From Methylomonas paludis (lineage in GTDB: Bacteria; Pseudomonadota; Gammaproteobacteria; Methylococcales; Methylomonadaceae): 64,000 nt of DNA. Below, one piece after another: positions 46,582-56,346 of the stretch. A program made the position numbers and the translations under genes. The notes under the pieces are model-generated. The model was given only the letters and a program-made list of their open reading frames with translations, was not told the DNA's origin and made no database searches. Positions within the stretch are counted from its first letter, which is position 1, and the number at the start of each line of letters is the position of its first letter. The stretch lies in NCBI RefSeq assembly GCF_018734325.1, contig NZ_CP073754.1, forward strand, positions 310,001 to 374,000, written 5' to 3'.

Positions 46582-48375
46582 TTAGTTGATTTGTGGCAAT
46601 ACCTGAGTTTTTTCAGCTTGCACCGCTTGTAATTGACTTGGATCCAAGCCTAATAACTTGAGAATGGTTGGTGCAATTTGTGTGGTTTCAACATTGCTAT
46701 TGACGCTGACACCGTGTTTGATGCCGGGTCCCCAAACCAGAATAGGCACATGACGGTCATTTATGGAATAACCACCATGCTCGGCAACTTTTGACAATGA
46801 ACCGCCGGCATAAACAGAGCCTTGTTTGGCAATACCAATCACATCGGGTACCCGCTGATCAGTTGCTTTTACATTGATTAACTTTTGGGCATCAACACCG
46901 GCATATACTGCTCTTAAGCCGGCATTACTGAAAGGTTTGCTGATTTTCACACCTGCAGAGTCAGAACCAACGCCGGCAGGTACTTTAACACCTGATAGGG
47001 TTTTACCTGTGGTGTAGTTTAACAAGAACTGTTTGGTAAAGCTTAAAGCGGCAGTCGATCTGTCATTTAACCACAATAATACCCCATCATCATCCATGGC
47101 ATGGGCTACCAGGGGTAGCTTGGCTTTGGGGTTTTTCTGTGCCCAAGCGTTATTCAAAGCAGTGGTCAGGGCTCCATCATCAATAATAGTCAAATCGCTT
47201 CTGCTTTGTGGGGATTGGCCGTGTTTTGCCGAAATAATAATGGCTGTATTAGCTTGGGTGCTGGGGTTGTTGTTGATTTCGTCAAAAATTTGTTTAAGAC
47301 TACTGTCAACAAAACTTAAGGCACTTTGCACAACTTGACCCGGCACAGTACCATTGTTGGTATAACCACCCAACTCAGCTACTGTTGGACTTTCAGGAGT
47401 GGTTGATGTGTTCAGTTTTTGAGCCGTGGATACAGCCTGAAAGTTCATGCCAAAAATCGCTGGTGTACCTGGATTTTTAATGCCGGCGTGATCGTAACCA
47501 TTAATTTCATTAATAATCGACACGACCTTGATGCTATCGTATCTTTGGGTATTAATATTATTTTTGGTCCAATCAGCAGCGCTGGCATTATCGGCAATTT
47601 GGCTATTGATTTCAGGTGCAAACAGATCATCGACCCCGGTTCCGGAAGGTCCGTTCAATATCTCATAAGCCGGATGTTTATCGGTCCAAGCAGTATTCAG
47701 GCCGTGGGCTTTAGCCACTTCAAAGATGGTATTGACTTGCAGGTATTGATGTGGATAAACAACATTACAGGTGCTTGGATCAACTGGTAGTTGGGTTGGA
47801 TCAATCAGCGTGCTTCTGATATCAGCCGGACTACTTTTTAAGCTCAAAATAGTGGTGGGTACTTGGTCCAAAACGCCAGGGGTAAATGCCGGAACCGGAT
47901 ATAATCCAGAAATGCCTTGCCCGGCATCGAGTAATAAAAGGCCATTTGTGGTTTTATCGATATTTTCGGCGTACTGGACTTCCGCGCCGGCTGCGACAGT
48001 CTTAGCTTGGCAATCAGTAACACTGGTGCCTAAAGGCAGCAAAGCCCGGCTATACGAATCGTCATAATAAATCCCGGTCGATTGTGGATTACCGCCGGTT
48101 GCTTGGGCGACTAAGCCAGGAAATGAATCGGAAGGAAATGGTGTCGAAGCATTGGTATACTTAATACCATTATTGACGATGGTTGCCAAAGTGGAGTTAT
48201 GATTTTGCTGCACAAACCAATCAAGATCGTTTTGGTGTAAGCCATCCACCGAGATTAGCAACACATGCTTTATAGTTGAGCTGCTAGTTGTAGCAGAGTT
48301 TTTAGTGGCCGCAACTGCAGAGCCTGCGACCGCCATACTCACAGCTAGTGAGATTAGGGTTTTGTTTATCGTCAT
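46582..48375 (-). CDS. Secreted alkaline phosphatase superfamily protein (phosphodiesterase-like)
   Basis: This 597-residue protein has a signal peptide (MTINKTLISLAVSMAVAGSAVAA). The fold is that of type I phosphodiesterase/nucleotide pyrophosphatases. HVLLISVDGLHQNDLDWF provides the first metal aspartate, TPFPSDSFPGLVAQATGG holds the nucleophile serine or threonine, and TAIIISAKHGQSP, EHGGYS and HVPILVWGPG complete the site. ATG 48375 is chosen since it starts the signal; 48408 adds eleven residues. It converges on the sulfatase operon. The substrate is unknown; a phosphodiester or phosphonate is likely. Confidence 0.88.
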   Translation of the reverse strand: MTINKTLISLAVSMAVAGSAVAATKNSATTSSSTIKHVLLISVDGLHQNDLDWFVQQNHNSTLATIVNNGIKYTNASTPFPSDSFPGLVAQATGGNPQSTGIYYDDSYSRALLPLGTSVTDCQAKTVAAGAEVQYAENIDKTTNGLLLLDAGQGISGLYPVPAFTPGVLDQVPTTILSLKSSPADIRSTLIDPTQLPVDPSTCNVVYPHQYLQVNTIFEVAKAHGLNTAWTDKHPAYEILNGPSGTGVDDLFAPEINSQIADNASAADWTKNNINTQRYDSIKVVSIINEINGYDHAGIKNPGTPAIFGMNFQAVSTAQKLNTSTTPESPTVAELGGYTNNGTVPGQVVQSALSFVDSSLKQIFDEINNNPSTQANTAIIISAKHGQSPQSRSDLTIIDDGALTTALNNAWAQKNPKAKLPLVAHAMDDDGVLLWLNDRSTAALSFTKQFLLNYTTGKTLSGVKVPAGVGSDSAGVKISKPFSNAGLRAVYAGVDAQKLINVKATDQRVPDVIGIAKQGSVYAGGSLSKVAEHGGYSINDRHVPILVWGPGIKHGVSVNSNVETTQIAPTILKLLGLDPSQLQAVQAEKTQVLPQIN

Positions 48376-48593
48376 ATATGCCTCGTTTATTGTATGGTTT
48401 TGTAGCAAGTATCAGCATAACCATCAAAGATTGCATATTTATGACGAGCCAATTAATTAGCCGCTAAACTCAGGGGTGAGGGCAATATTTTGTCATTCGC
48501 TGGAGTGGCAAAATACCCGTTAAAAAATTATATTTTGCTTGAGTAGGAGCCATTCTTGAGTACTCTACTTGCCATCCTCAATCGACTTAAAAA

Positions 48594-49634
48594 ATGAAAC
48601 TTAGTGTTTTTCATGCCTTATGTGCTGCCGTTCTGTTTGGCGTCAGCACCCCGTTGGCCAAATTACTAGTTGGAGAAATGCCGGCTATCCTGCTGGGTGG
48701 CTTGTTGTATTTGGGCAGTGGTGTAGGCCTGGGAGTTGCTCGTCTAGTCAGAGATCGTGGTTGGCAAGTCAGCGGACTTAGTTGGCAGGAATGGCCCTGG
48801 CTGCTGAGTGCGATTTTATTTGGCGGTATACTGGGGCCGGTACTGTTGTTGTTGGGTTTATTGTTAGTTAATGCCGCCACAGCTTCTTTGTTGTTGAATC
48901 TGGAAGCCGTAATTACGGCTTTGCTTGCCTGGTTAGTGTTCCAAGAGAATACTGACCGGCGCGTGGTAATGGGGATGCTGTGTATCGTTGGCGGCGGAGT
49001 GATATTGGCTTGGCCAAACGCTGAAACTTTAGCCGCAAACGGCTTGGGCTGCCTATTTGTGGCATTGGCTTGCTGCTGTTGGGGAATAGACAATAATTTG
49101 ACTCGCCGCATTTCCGCTAACGATGCTTTGTTTATTGCCGCAGTCAAAGGCCTGATAGCCGGTTTATTTAATTGTACCCTGGCCTTGTTGATAGGGTATA
49201 GCTTGCCTAAGCCGCCAATTTTACTGGAAACTGCAACGCTCGGCTTGTTTGGCTATGGTATTAGTCTGGTGTTTTTTGTGCTGGCTTTACGTGGTTTGGG
49301 TGCTGCCCGAACCGGAGCCTATTTTTCCACCGCGCCGTTTATCGGTGCATTCGTGGCAATCAGTCTGCTTGGAGAAACAGCTAGCGCAAAATTTTGGCTA
49401 GCTGCCGGATTGATGGCAATAGGCGTATGGCTGCATTTAACTGAACGCCATGAGCACGAGCATACCCATGAATCATTAGGGCATCGCCACCGCCATATAC
49501 ATGACGCACATCATCAACATGACCACGAATTTGCCTGGGACAGCAGCGCATCGCATGATCATTTCCATACCCATGAGGTCATCACGCACAAACATCCCCA
49601 TTATCCGGATATTCACCACCGCCATCAGGATTAA
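48594..49634 (+). CDS. EamA family transporter with histidine-rich tail
   Basis: This 346-residue inner-membrane transporter of the DMT superfamily has ten predicted helices in two EamA repeats (about 1-135 and 150-282). Residues 283-346 form a soluble tail very rich in histidine (HEHEHTHESLGHRHRHIHDA and onward, over 20 His), suited to binding nickel, cobalt, zinc or copper. A metal-linked export role is plausible; the core family moves small metabolites. The gene stands alone and converges on the amine oxidase gene. Confidence 0.9.
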   Translation: MKLSVFHALCAAVLFGVSTPLAKLLVGEMPAILLGGLLYLGSGVGLGVARLVRDRGWQVSGLSWQEWPWLLSAILFGGILGPVLLLLGLLLVNAATASLLLNLEAVITALLAWLVFQENTDRRVVMGMLCIVGGGVILAWPNAETLAANGLGCLFVALACCCWGIDNNLTRRISANDALFIAAVKGLIAGLFNCTLALLIGYSLPKPPILLETATLGLFGYGISLVFFVLALRGLGAARTGAYFSTAPFIGAFVAISLLGETASAKFWLAAGLMAIGVWLHLTERHEHEHTHESLGHRHRHIHDAHHQHDHEFAWDSSASHDHFHTHEVITHKHPHYPDIHHRHQD

Positions 49635-49637
49635 CCA

Positions 49638-51098
49638 CTATTTTTGTTCGGCTTGTGATTCTTGTTGCAGAATGGCCTTAACTACCCGCTGTGCAGATAC
49701 CGTTGCGCCATTGGAATGGGTATCCTCGCTAAAATCACCGCCAAAATAAATCCGGCCTTGCGGTTGCCGTAAGGAATCGGACAATTCGTCAAAACGGGAG
49801 CGGCCAACTGGCCAGGCCGCAATGGCACGAGGATGATATCGATAAAAAAACATTTGTTTTAGATATTGGCCAAAGCCCGGCCATTGTTTTTCAAAGGCAG
49901 TTAGCAAGATAGCCTTAATATCATCCAATGTTGTGATTCGGGTGTTAAATTGCTCGGCATTAGCACCGGTAATCAATAAATTTAACAGAACCTGTTGGTT
50001 GGATTGAGTTTTCCCGGCATAAATTACCCCTAAGACACTATCGCTAAGTATAGGTAACAGACTTTGCCCATTCTGGATCCAGTAACGGCTGGCTTGGGCA
50101 TCCAATAATATGTGAGCAGTAAAGTATGCGCCGCCACTCTGAGTCTGGATAGCCTGTTTTCGCGCTAAGCTGAGTGGCGGCTCGAATTGAATTTCGTTGA
50201 GTTTGTATAAAGGGATGGCGCTGATCAGATATTTGGCTCGGTAAACATGCTGCTGATAAGTCGTTTGATCGATAGTCAGAACTTCAACTCCATCTGCATC
50301 GGATTTGACATGAGTGACCAGTTGATTGAGCTGCACGCTGTCTTTGCCGATAAAGTCGGCAATTTTAGCAACTGCGAGCTGATTACCGCCGACCACATGA
50401 TAGGGCGTCTGCCCTTCACCACTAAAAAAGTCCCATTCCGCAATAGCATCCAGAGCACTAATTTGTTGCCAGGAGCCACCAAATTCCGGCTCGGTCTGGA
50501 TACGGACAAACTCCCTTGCTTTGGCGGATAATCCGCTGGTTTCAGCTAACCAATCGGCAAAAGATTGGTCTTTCAAGGCCATTAGCTCAGGGCTGATCGG
50601 TCGTCTGGCGAGTTGTTGATGTAGAAAGTGCATATTGGCATCCCAGCGCCGGTAGGTTTGTAATTCCGTTGGTGTTAAAAAGGTTTTTAAAAAAGCCTGA
50701 TTATTTTCCTGAATTGCTGCATATAATCGACCCTGATAATAAAAGCTTGAAAAACCGTGGTAAGCAGTTTCCAGCGGTACATTAAGATCATGCAAAATTT
50801 CAATAGCCGGATTGCTTTCCCAAAACTCCTCAAGACCCACCTCAGCGTAAGTATAGTTATCATAAGCCGCAGTGCGAATGCGTCCGCCCAAGCGTGCACT
50901 CATTTCCAGGATATGCACGGTTTTTCCGGCTTTTTTCAGATAATAGCCAGAACTTAGTCCAGACAGACCGGCACCGATAATAAGCACATCTGCTTCAGGG
51001 GTATCAGCACATACCTTGCCGGCGGCTAAACCGGTTAACAGCGCAAAAAGCATGACCAAATTTACCAGTCGACTGGTATTTGCACAGTGTTGTAGCAT
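49638..51098 (-). CDS. FAD-dependent amine oxidase family protein
   Basis: This 486-residue flavoprotein has an N-terminal signal-like helix (about 12-31, ending VCA) followed by the dinucleotide-binding motif DVLIIGAGLSGLSSGYYLKK and EMSARLGGRIRTAAY. The C-terminal FAD block is RIYFGGDFSEDTHSNGATVSAQRVV. The family includes monoamine oxidases and phytoene-desaturase relatives; the substrate is unknown. An exported flavoenzyme would need the Tat route, but no twin arginine is seen, so the helix may be an anchor. Confidence 0.88.
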   Translation of the reverse strand: MLQHCANTSRLVNLVMLFALLTGLAAGKVCADTPEADVLIIGAGLSGLSSGYYLKKAGKTVHILEMSARLGGRIRTAAYDNYTYAEVGLEEFWESNPAIEILHDLNVPLETAYHGFSSFYYQGRLYAAIQENNQAFLKTFLTPTELQTYRRWDANMHFLHQQLARRPISPELMALKDQSFADWLAETSGLSAKAREFVRIQTEPEFGGSWQQISALDAIAEWDFFSGEGQTPYHVVGGNQLAVAKIADFIGKDSVQLNQLVTHVKSDADGVEVLTIDQTTYQQHVYRAKYLISAIPLYKLNEIQFEPPLSLARKQAIQTQSGGAYFTAHILLDAQASRYWIQNGQSLLPILSDSVLGVIYAGKTQSNQQVLLNLLITGANAEQFNTRITTLDDIKAILLTAFEKQWPGFGQYLKQMFFYRYHPRAIAAWPVGRSRFDELSDSLRQPQGRIYFGGDFSEDTHSNGATVSAQRVVKAILQQESQAEQK

Positions 51099-51264
51099 TG
51101 AAAACCCTCGGTAGATAGTTTGTAAGATTCACTTAATACATATTTTAAAAAATCGGCAATGCACAAACCCAGGGTTTTTATGGCAGAATGAATCCTCAAC
51201 CGGAGGCGAGTAATGACACACTCTCTGCCCGCCGCCATCCACTATTCACAATCCGCGTTTAAGC

Positions 51265-52041
51265 ATGACACGTATTATTTCTGCAAATCTTAACGGTATT
51301 CGTTCCGCCAGCACTAAAGGTTTTTTTACATGGCTAGCAGATCAGAATGCAGATTTTGTCTGTGTGCAGGAACTGAAAGCCCAGGCAGCCGATATGACAG
51401 CAGAAATGTTGCGACCTGCCGGTTTTAGCGGCTATTTCCATTATGCCGAAAAAAAAGGCTACAGCGGTGTGGGTATTTACAGCAAACAGCCGGCCGATAA
51501 AGTAATCGTTGGTCTGGGACATGCCGATATCGATAGTGAAGGCCGCTATTTGGAAGTGCAATTGGGTAATCTCAGTGTTATTTCCCTGTATTTGCCTTCC
51601 GGGTCCAGCAGTGAAGAACGGCAGACCATCAAATATAGCGTAATGGCCAGATTTTATCCCCACTTGGCAGATTTATATGCCAGTGGTCGAGATGTGGTGA
51701 TTTGCGGAGACTGGAACATTGCTCATCAGCAGATTGACCTGAAAAACTGGCGCGGCAATCAAAAAAATTCCGGATTTTTACCAGAAGAACGGGCGTGGTT
51801 GACACAGGTTTTTACCCAACTGGGTTGGGTGGATGTTTATCGGCGACTGTGTCCTGAGGCTGGCGAAGAATGTTACACCTGGTGGAGTAATCGGGGGCAA
51901 GCCTGGGCCAAAAATGTCGGTTGGCGCATAGATTATCAAGTCGCCACACCGGCGTTAGCTGCTAAAGCAGTGACAACCAGTATCTATAAAGCACAGCGAT
52001 TCAGTGATCATGCGCCCTTACTGGCTGATTATGATATCTAA
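51265..52041 (+). CDS. xthA: Exodeoxyribonuclease III family AP endonuclease
   Basis: This 258-residue Mg-dependent nuclease of base-excision repair contains RIISANLNGIRSA (metal Asn), CVQELKAQ (catalytic Glu), GDWNIAHQQIDLKNW, the RIDYQVATP strand and the terminal FSDHAPLLADY, whose Asp-His pair is catalytic. The length fits the ExoA/Xth group. The downstream region leads into the glnL promoter. Confidence 0.95.
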   Translation: MTRIISANLNGIRSASTKGFFTWLADQNADFVCVQELKAQAADMTAEMLRPAGFSGYFHYAEKKGYSGVGIYSKQPADKVIVGLGHADIDSEGRYLEVQLGNLSVISLYLPSGSSSEERQTIKYSVMARFYPHLADLYASGRDVVICGDWNIAHQQIDLKNWRGNQKNSGFLPEERAWLTQVFTQLGWVDVYRRLCPEAGEECYTWWSNRGQAWAKNVGWRIDYQVATPALAAKAVTTSIYKAQRFSDHAPLLADYDI

Positions 52042-52246
52042 CTTGTCATCAAGCGGGCTTGAAGGCAATCAGCAATTTTTCAGGCTGGCGATTAATAACT
52101 TGAGAAGTAAGTAGTTTTCCCAGCTGTAAAATTGATAGCAATAAAATTGGCTGATTTCAGCAGCACCGTAAAGGGGCATTTTTTCTAGGCAGAAGCACTA
52201 ATCCATAATTAATAAATTCAGCATCGGGCGTGAGTAGCTCAAATTA

Positions 52247-52295
52247 TTGCACCACAAATAAACGCACACATTTATGTTTTGATCCAAAATGGTGC
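52247..52295. promoter_or_regulatory. Putative NtrC half-sites upstream of glnL
   Basis: TTGCACCA at 52247-52254 and TGGTGC at 52290-52295 match the two halves of the NtrC consensus (TGCACCA-N5-TGGTGCA) but are about 35 bp apart. They lie 55-105 bp ahead of a sigma-54-type promoter, the right distance for an enhancer. The remaining 52042-52246 shows nothing I can name. Confidence 0.4.
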
Positions 52296-52349
52296 GAAAT
52301 ATCCTGTTTATCCCCCATCCTGCTGTTTCTAGATCATGCCTCTAATCTT

Positions 52350-52365
52350 TGGCGCATTAATTGCA
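52350..52365 (+). promoter_or_regulatory. Sigma-54-type promoter upstream of glnL-ntrC
   Basis: TGGCGC, a five-base spacer, and TTGCA match the -24/-12 consensus with one mismatch. Transcription would start near 52376, 18 bases ahead of the glnL ATG. This suggests that glnL-ntrC is activated by phosphorylated NtrC itself. Confidence 0.6.
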
Positions 52366-52393
52366 GTAATTTTAACAAAGCCGATTCCATATC

Positions 52394-53458
52394 ATGACCA
52401 CTGTGTTTAAAAAAATCCTCGATCACTTAAATGAAGCGATCCTGTTATTCGACAGAGATTTACGCTTGACTTATGTAAATCCGGCTGGGGAAATTTTACT
52501 GGCTGATAGTGCCAAACATCTGCTGGGTAATCATATCCATAAATTGTTGAAGACATCAAACACATCAGTTTTTGAAGATTTGCTGCACCGCCTGAATATG
52601 GACGAACCCTTGGTGGACAGAGAATTGATATTGGAGCGCATGAACCAATCGATTACCGTAAATTTCAGCGCCACACCGCTGCATGAAAACGGCAAACTCA
52701 ATGAAATTTTGATCGAATTATTACAAGTGGACCGACATTTAAAGATAACTAAGGAAGAGCAATTACTTGCCCAGCAAAATACCAGTCGTTTACTGGTCAG
52801 GGGTTTGGCTCACGAAATCAAGAATCCCCTGGGGGGCTTACGCGGGGCAGCGCAATTACTGGATTTAGAATTGCATGATCCTGAGCTCAAGGAATATACC
52901 CAAATTATTATTGCCGAGTCTGATCGGTTACAGGATTTGATGGACAAAATGCTCGGCCCTAACAAACCTGCCCAAAAAAGTCTGATTAATATTCATGAAG
53001 TTTTGGAACGAGTACGGCATCTGGTAGCGGTGGAAGCCAATAAATCTATAGTGCTGCTAACCGATTACGATCCAAGTATTCCGGAATTGTATGCTGATAA
53101 AAATCAATTGATTCAGGCCTTACTGAATATAGTGCGTAATGCAGTACAAGCTATTCAAAACGAAGGAGAAATTGTTATCAGCACTCGAATCAGCCGCCAC
53201 ATGACCATAGGCCGTAAACGCTACAAACTAGCTATTAAAATAGACATTACCGACACTGGTCCCGGCATCAAGCCGGAATTGATGGATCAGATTTTCTATC
53301 CCATGATCACCAGTCGTGCGGAAGGAACCGGTTTGGGTTTATCCATAGCACAATCACTTATCAATCAGCATAATGGTCTGATCGAGTGCGAAAGTGAACC
53401 GGGCAGCACTGTGTTTTCCATTTATTTACCGCTGGAGAATGTCTATGCAGCAGCTTGA
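52394..53458 (+). CDS. glnL: Nitrogen regulation sensor histidine kinase NtrB
   Basis: This 354-residue cytosolic kinase phosphorylates NtrC under nitrogen limitation and is controlled by PII. It has an N-terminal PAS domain (about 5-110), the H-box VRGLAHEIKNPLGGLRGAAQ with H140, the N-box ALLNIVRNAVQAI, and G-boxes DTGPGI and GTGLGLSIAQ. It overlaps ntrC by 14 bases. Note that glnA is not adjacent in this window. Confidence 0.95.
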   Translation: MTTVFKKILDHLNEAILLFDRDLRLTYVNPAGEILLADSAKHLLGNHIHKLLKTSNTSVFEDLLHRLNMDEPLVDRELILERMNQSITVNFSATPLHENGKLNEILIELLQVDRHLKITKEEQLLAQQNTSRLLVRGLAHEIKNPLGGLRGAAQLLDLELHDPELKEYTQIIIAESDRLQDLMDKMLGPNKPAQKSLINIHEVLERVRHLVAVEANKSIVLLTDYDPSIPELYADKNQLIQALLNIVRNAVQAIQNEGEIVISTRISRHMTIGRKRYKLAIKIDITDTGPGIKPELMDQIFYPMITSRAEGTGLGLSIAQSLINQHNGLIECESEPGSTVFSIYLPLENVYAAA

Positions 53459-54863
53459 TATGGTGTGGATAGTTGATGACGACAAATCGATACGCTGGGT
53501 ATTGGAAAAGGCCCTGCAAAAATCAGGGATAGCATCGCAAAGCTTTGCCAGCGCCCAGGAAGTGCTAAAACTGTTGCCGACAGCCTTGCCGCAAGTATTG
53601 ATTACCGATATTCGGATGCCGAATATGGATGGATTGGAACTGCTGAAAAATATTCAGCTACATTATCCTGATCTACCAGTGATTGTTATGACAGCCCATT
53701 CGGATCTGGAAAGTGCCGTCTCAGCTTTTCATGGTGGTGCATTTGAATATTTGCCTAAGCCGTTTGATGTCAATGATGTGGTTGAAACAGTACAAAGAGC
53801 CTGTATTCACAGCAAACAATTGCAAAATAATGTCACTGCACCCCAGGAAACTATAGAAGAAACGCCAGAGATAATTGGCGAAGCCCCAGCCATGCAGGAG
53901 GTATTCAGGGCTATAGGCCGTTTGGCGCGTTCGCATATTACCGTGTTGATAAATGGTGAATCCGGTACCGGCAAAGAGTTGGTTGCCAAAGCCTTGCATA
54001 GACATAGTCCTAGGGCAGGACAGCCCTTTATTGCCCTGAATATGGCGGCAATACCCAAGGATTTAATGGAATCCGAATTATTCGGTCATGAAAAAGGCGC
54101 GTTTACCGGTGCACAGGCACGGCGTATTGGTCGTTTTGAGCAGGCCAATAACGGCACATTGTTTCTGGATGAAATCGGCGATATGCCGGCAGAATTACAA
54201 ACCCGTTTGTTAAGAGTGCTGGCGGATAATGAATTTTATCCGGTCGGAGCTCATGCTTCGGTAAAGGTTAATGTGCGAATTATTGCCGCCACTCACCAAA
54301 ATCTTGAAACTCTGGTGGCGCAAGGCCGGTTTCGGGAAGACTTGTTTCATCGGTTAAATGTCATTCGTATTCACATTCCGCCGTTACGGGAACGCCGTCA
54401 GGATATCGGACTGCTGATGCGGCATTTTCTTTATCAAAGTGCCAAGGAATTAAACACTGAAATAAAAAGCCTGAAACCCGAAGCCGAACAGTTTTTAAGT
54501 AATCTGAAATGGCCCGGCAATGTCCGGCAACTGGAAAATATATGCCGTTGGCTAACAGTAATGGCCTCAGGCCGGGAAATTCATATAGAGGATTTGCCGC
54601 CCGAACTGACCCAGCCTAATCAGGATATATCCATTAATAATAACCAGGGAAATTGGGAAGCTGCCTTTAATATCTGGGTAAAACAGCAATTAGCAGCAGG
54701 CAAGATCGATATTGCCAAACAGGCCAGCATTACCATGGAAACTTTGCTGATTGAAACCGCATTACAACATACCCATGGCCGAAAACATGAAGCAGCCATT
54801 TTGTTGGGCCTGGGCCGAAATACCTTAACCAGAAAACTTAAAGATTTAAATATCAAAGAATAA
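53445..54863 (+). CDS. glnG: Nitrogen regulation response regulator NtrC
   Basis: This 472-residue sigma-54 activator has a receiver domain with phosphorylation site D55 (LITDIRMPN). The AAA+ domain has Walker [14 protein letters not shown] and the sigma-54 contact motif GAFTGA, with [22 protein letters not shown]-terminal Fis-type HTH ends at [12 protein letters not shown] 53445 is preferred over 53439 because GGAG (53434) is then seven bases ahead. It is a plausible activator of both sigma-54-type promoters in the window, though the PEP-CTERM promoter more likely uses another regulator. Confidence 0.95.
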   Translation: MQQLDMVWIVDDDKSIRWVLEKALQKSGIASQSFASAQEVLKLLPTALPQVLITDIRMPNMDGLELLKNIQLHYPDLPVIVMTAHSDLESAVSAFHGGAFEYLPKPFDVNDVVETVQRACIHSKQLQNNVTAPQETIEETPEIIGEAPAMQEVFRAIGRLARSHITVLINGESGTGKELVAKALHRHSPRAGQPFIALNMAAIPKDLMESELFGHEKGAFTGAQARRIGRFEQANNGTLFLDEIGDMPAELQTRLLRVLADNEFYPVGAHASVKVNVRIIAATHQNLETLVAQGRFREDLFHRLNVIRIHIPPLRERRQDIGLLMRHFLYQSAKELNTEIKSLKPEAEQFLSNLKWPGNVRQLENICRWLTVMASGREIHIEDLPPELTQPNQDISINNNQGNWEAAFNIWVKQQLAAGKIDIAKQASITMETLLIETALQHTHGRKHEAAILLGLGRNTLTRKLKDLNIKE

Positions 54864-54956
54864 GCGTAGTCGCATACTAAGTGTTTTCCGCCATGCGCGC
54901 ATAGGTGTATACTCCCGCCGTCTGATAATTGTCACTAATAATAAGGCGTACATCAC

Positions 54957-56315
54957 ATGGCGGATAAAACGGTTAGCAAGCACTTAATCAATCTGGAAAA
55001 GCAATTTGCAGCCACCGACCCCGTTTTACAAAAAGCGGCTAAGGTATTTCAGGAACTGGATCAGCTTGAACAGGAATTGGGCCTGCTGGATAATGATGAA
55101 ACAACCGCGCGAAAAACCTCGTGGTGGCCCATCATTAGCACCTTGGGCGGATATTCGCCGGCCAAATCAGAATTTCTCAACCGTTATCTAGGTGTAGATC
55201 TGCATACTGCGCGGCACAAATTCACAGTACTACAATACACCCCGCAAACTAATACGGTTACTTTACCGGGCACCGCACTGGATGCGGATCATCGTTTACC
55301 GTTTTATCAAATCGGACGGGACATTGAATTGATTGCCAGTGGTGAAGGCAATAGGCTCAACACCTATCTGGAATTGGTGACTGTTAATAGCGCACCCATC
55401 AAAAACAAACTGGTAATAGATACTCCAGTGCTGAATCGCAGCACCGAAAATCAGGTGACCAGTTTGTTGCGTCAACATGTGCTGGATATATCCGATTTGG
55501 TGCTGGTATTTACCGATTTATTCGAAGCGGATAATGAACTGGTCAGCGATGTGGTATCCAGCATAGTCGCCCAACAGGATTCCAATAAATTTGTCTTTGT
55601 CATCGACCATTCCGAAATCACCTTAGAAGCTCACAAAAGTCTGGAAATTGCCGCCGCCTGGCAACGTCGCTTGACCGAGTTTGGTATCCATACCGGGCAA
55701 TTTATCGTATTGTCTTACGGCAGCAGTCCTGCTGCTATAGATCAGCGAGTCAATAATCTGAATAATGACCGCTCCTACCGAATTCTAGGCACCTTGGAAA
55801 AAAGTATCCGAAATATCGATGATGTGATTTTTCAGGAAGTGGAAGAAGCTTTAGTGCTGTGGAAAGAGCGCAGCAATGCCGTCATGTTGGTTATTATGGG
55901 TTTTATTATCATGCTGGTGCTGTTTGCCGAAGTGGCTGGCGGCGTGTTGGATCTGCTGTTTGATCCTATCATCGGCCCGGTGGTCATTCTGGTTTCCATC
56001 GTGATCCTGACACCGCTGCATCTTATTGTCAGCCGCTTTAATGCCAAGCTGGTCATCAATCAGTTGATCAAACGACAAAAGCAACTGAATTTATCGGAAG
56101 ATTTGGCGGGTCTGTTTGCTAAAAGCCTCAGCTTCTGGCGCATACTGTTGCCGATTACTACGCCGGTCGGCAAAAACAAAAAGAATCGGAAACGCATCAA
56201 TGCCTTAATTGAGCAAACCAAGGACTTGATTCAGGCCTTGAACGATCAATTCAGTCATCAATATCAGGACTTCCGTACCCCGTTCGATACTTTTCCGGGT
56301 AACGACGAGTTTTGA
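54957..56315 (+). CDS. Dynamin-like membrane protein with degenerate P-loop
   Basis: This 452-residue protein resembles bacterial dynamin-like GTPases in layout: an N-terminal helix (about 8-45), then STLGGYSPAKSEFLNRYLGV (61-80), which follows the dynamin G1 pattern G-x-x-S-x-G-K-S but has alanine (A69) in place of the second glycine. A G3-like VIDTPVLNRST and a possible G4-like FVIDHSE follow. Two hydrophobic helices near 305-350 (MLVIMGFIIMLVLFAEV, then VVILVSIVILTP) give membrane attachment. The altered G1 suggests weak or no GTP hydrolysis. It stands between ntrC and the convergent DUF2066 gene. Function unknown. Confidence 0.8.
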   Translation: MADKTVSKHLINLEKQFAATDPVLQKAAKVFQELDQLEQELGLLDNDETTARKTSWWPIISTLGGYSPAKSEFLNRYLGVDLHTARHKFTVLQYTPQTNTVTLPGTALDADHRLPFYQIGRDIELIASGEGNRLNTYLELVTVNSAPIKNKLVIDTPVLNRSTENQVTSLLRQHVLDISDLVLVFTDLFEADNELVSDVVSSIVAQQDSNKFVFVIDHSEITLEAHKSLEIAAAWQRRLTEFGIHTGQFIVLSYGSSPAAIDQRVNNLNNDRSYRILGTLEKSIRNIDDVIFQEVEEALVLWKERSNAVMLVIMGFIIMLVLFAEVAGGVLDLLFDPIIGPVVILVSIVILTPLHLIVSRFNAKLVINQLIKRQKQLNLSEDLAGLFAKSLSFWRILLPITTPVGKNKKNRKRINALIEQTKDLIQALNDQFSHQYQDFRTPFDTFPGNDEF

Positions 56316-56346
56316 TTGAACAGAGCCGTAGAGCAGCGCGGATAAG

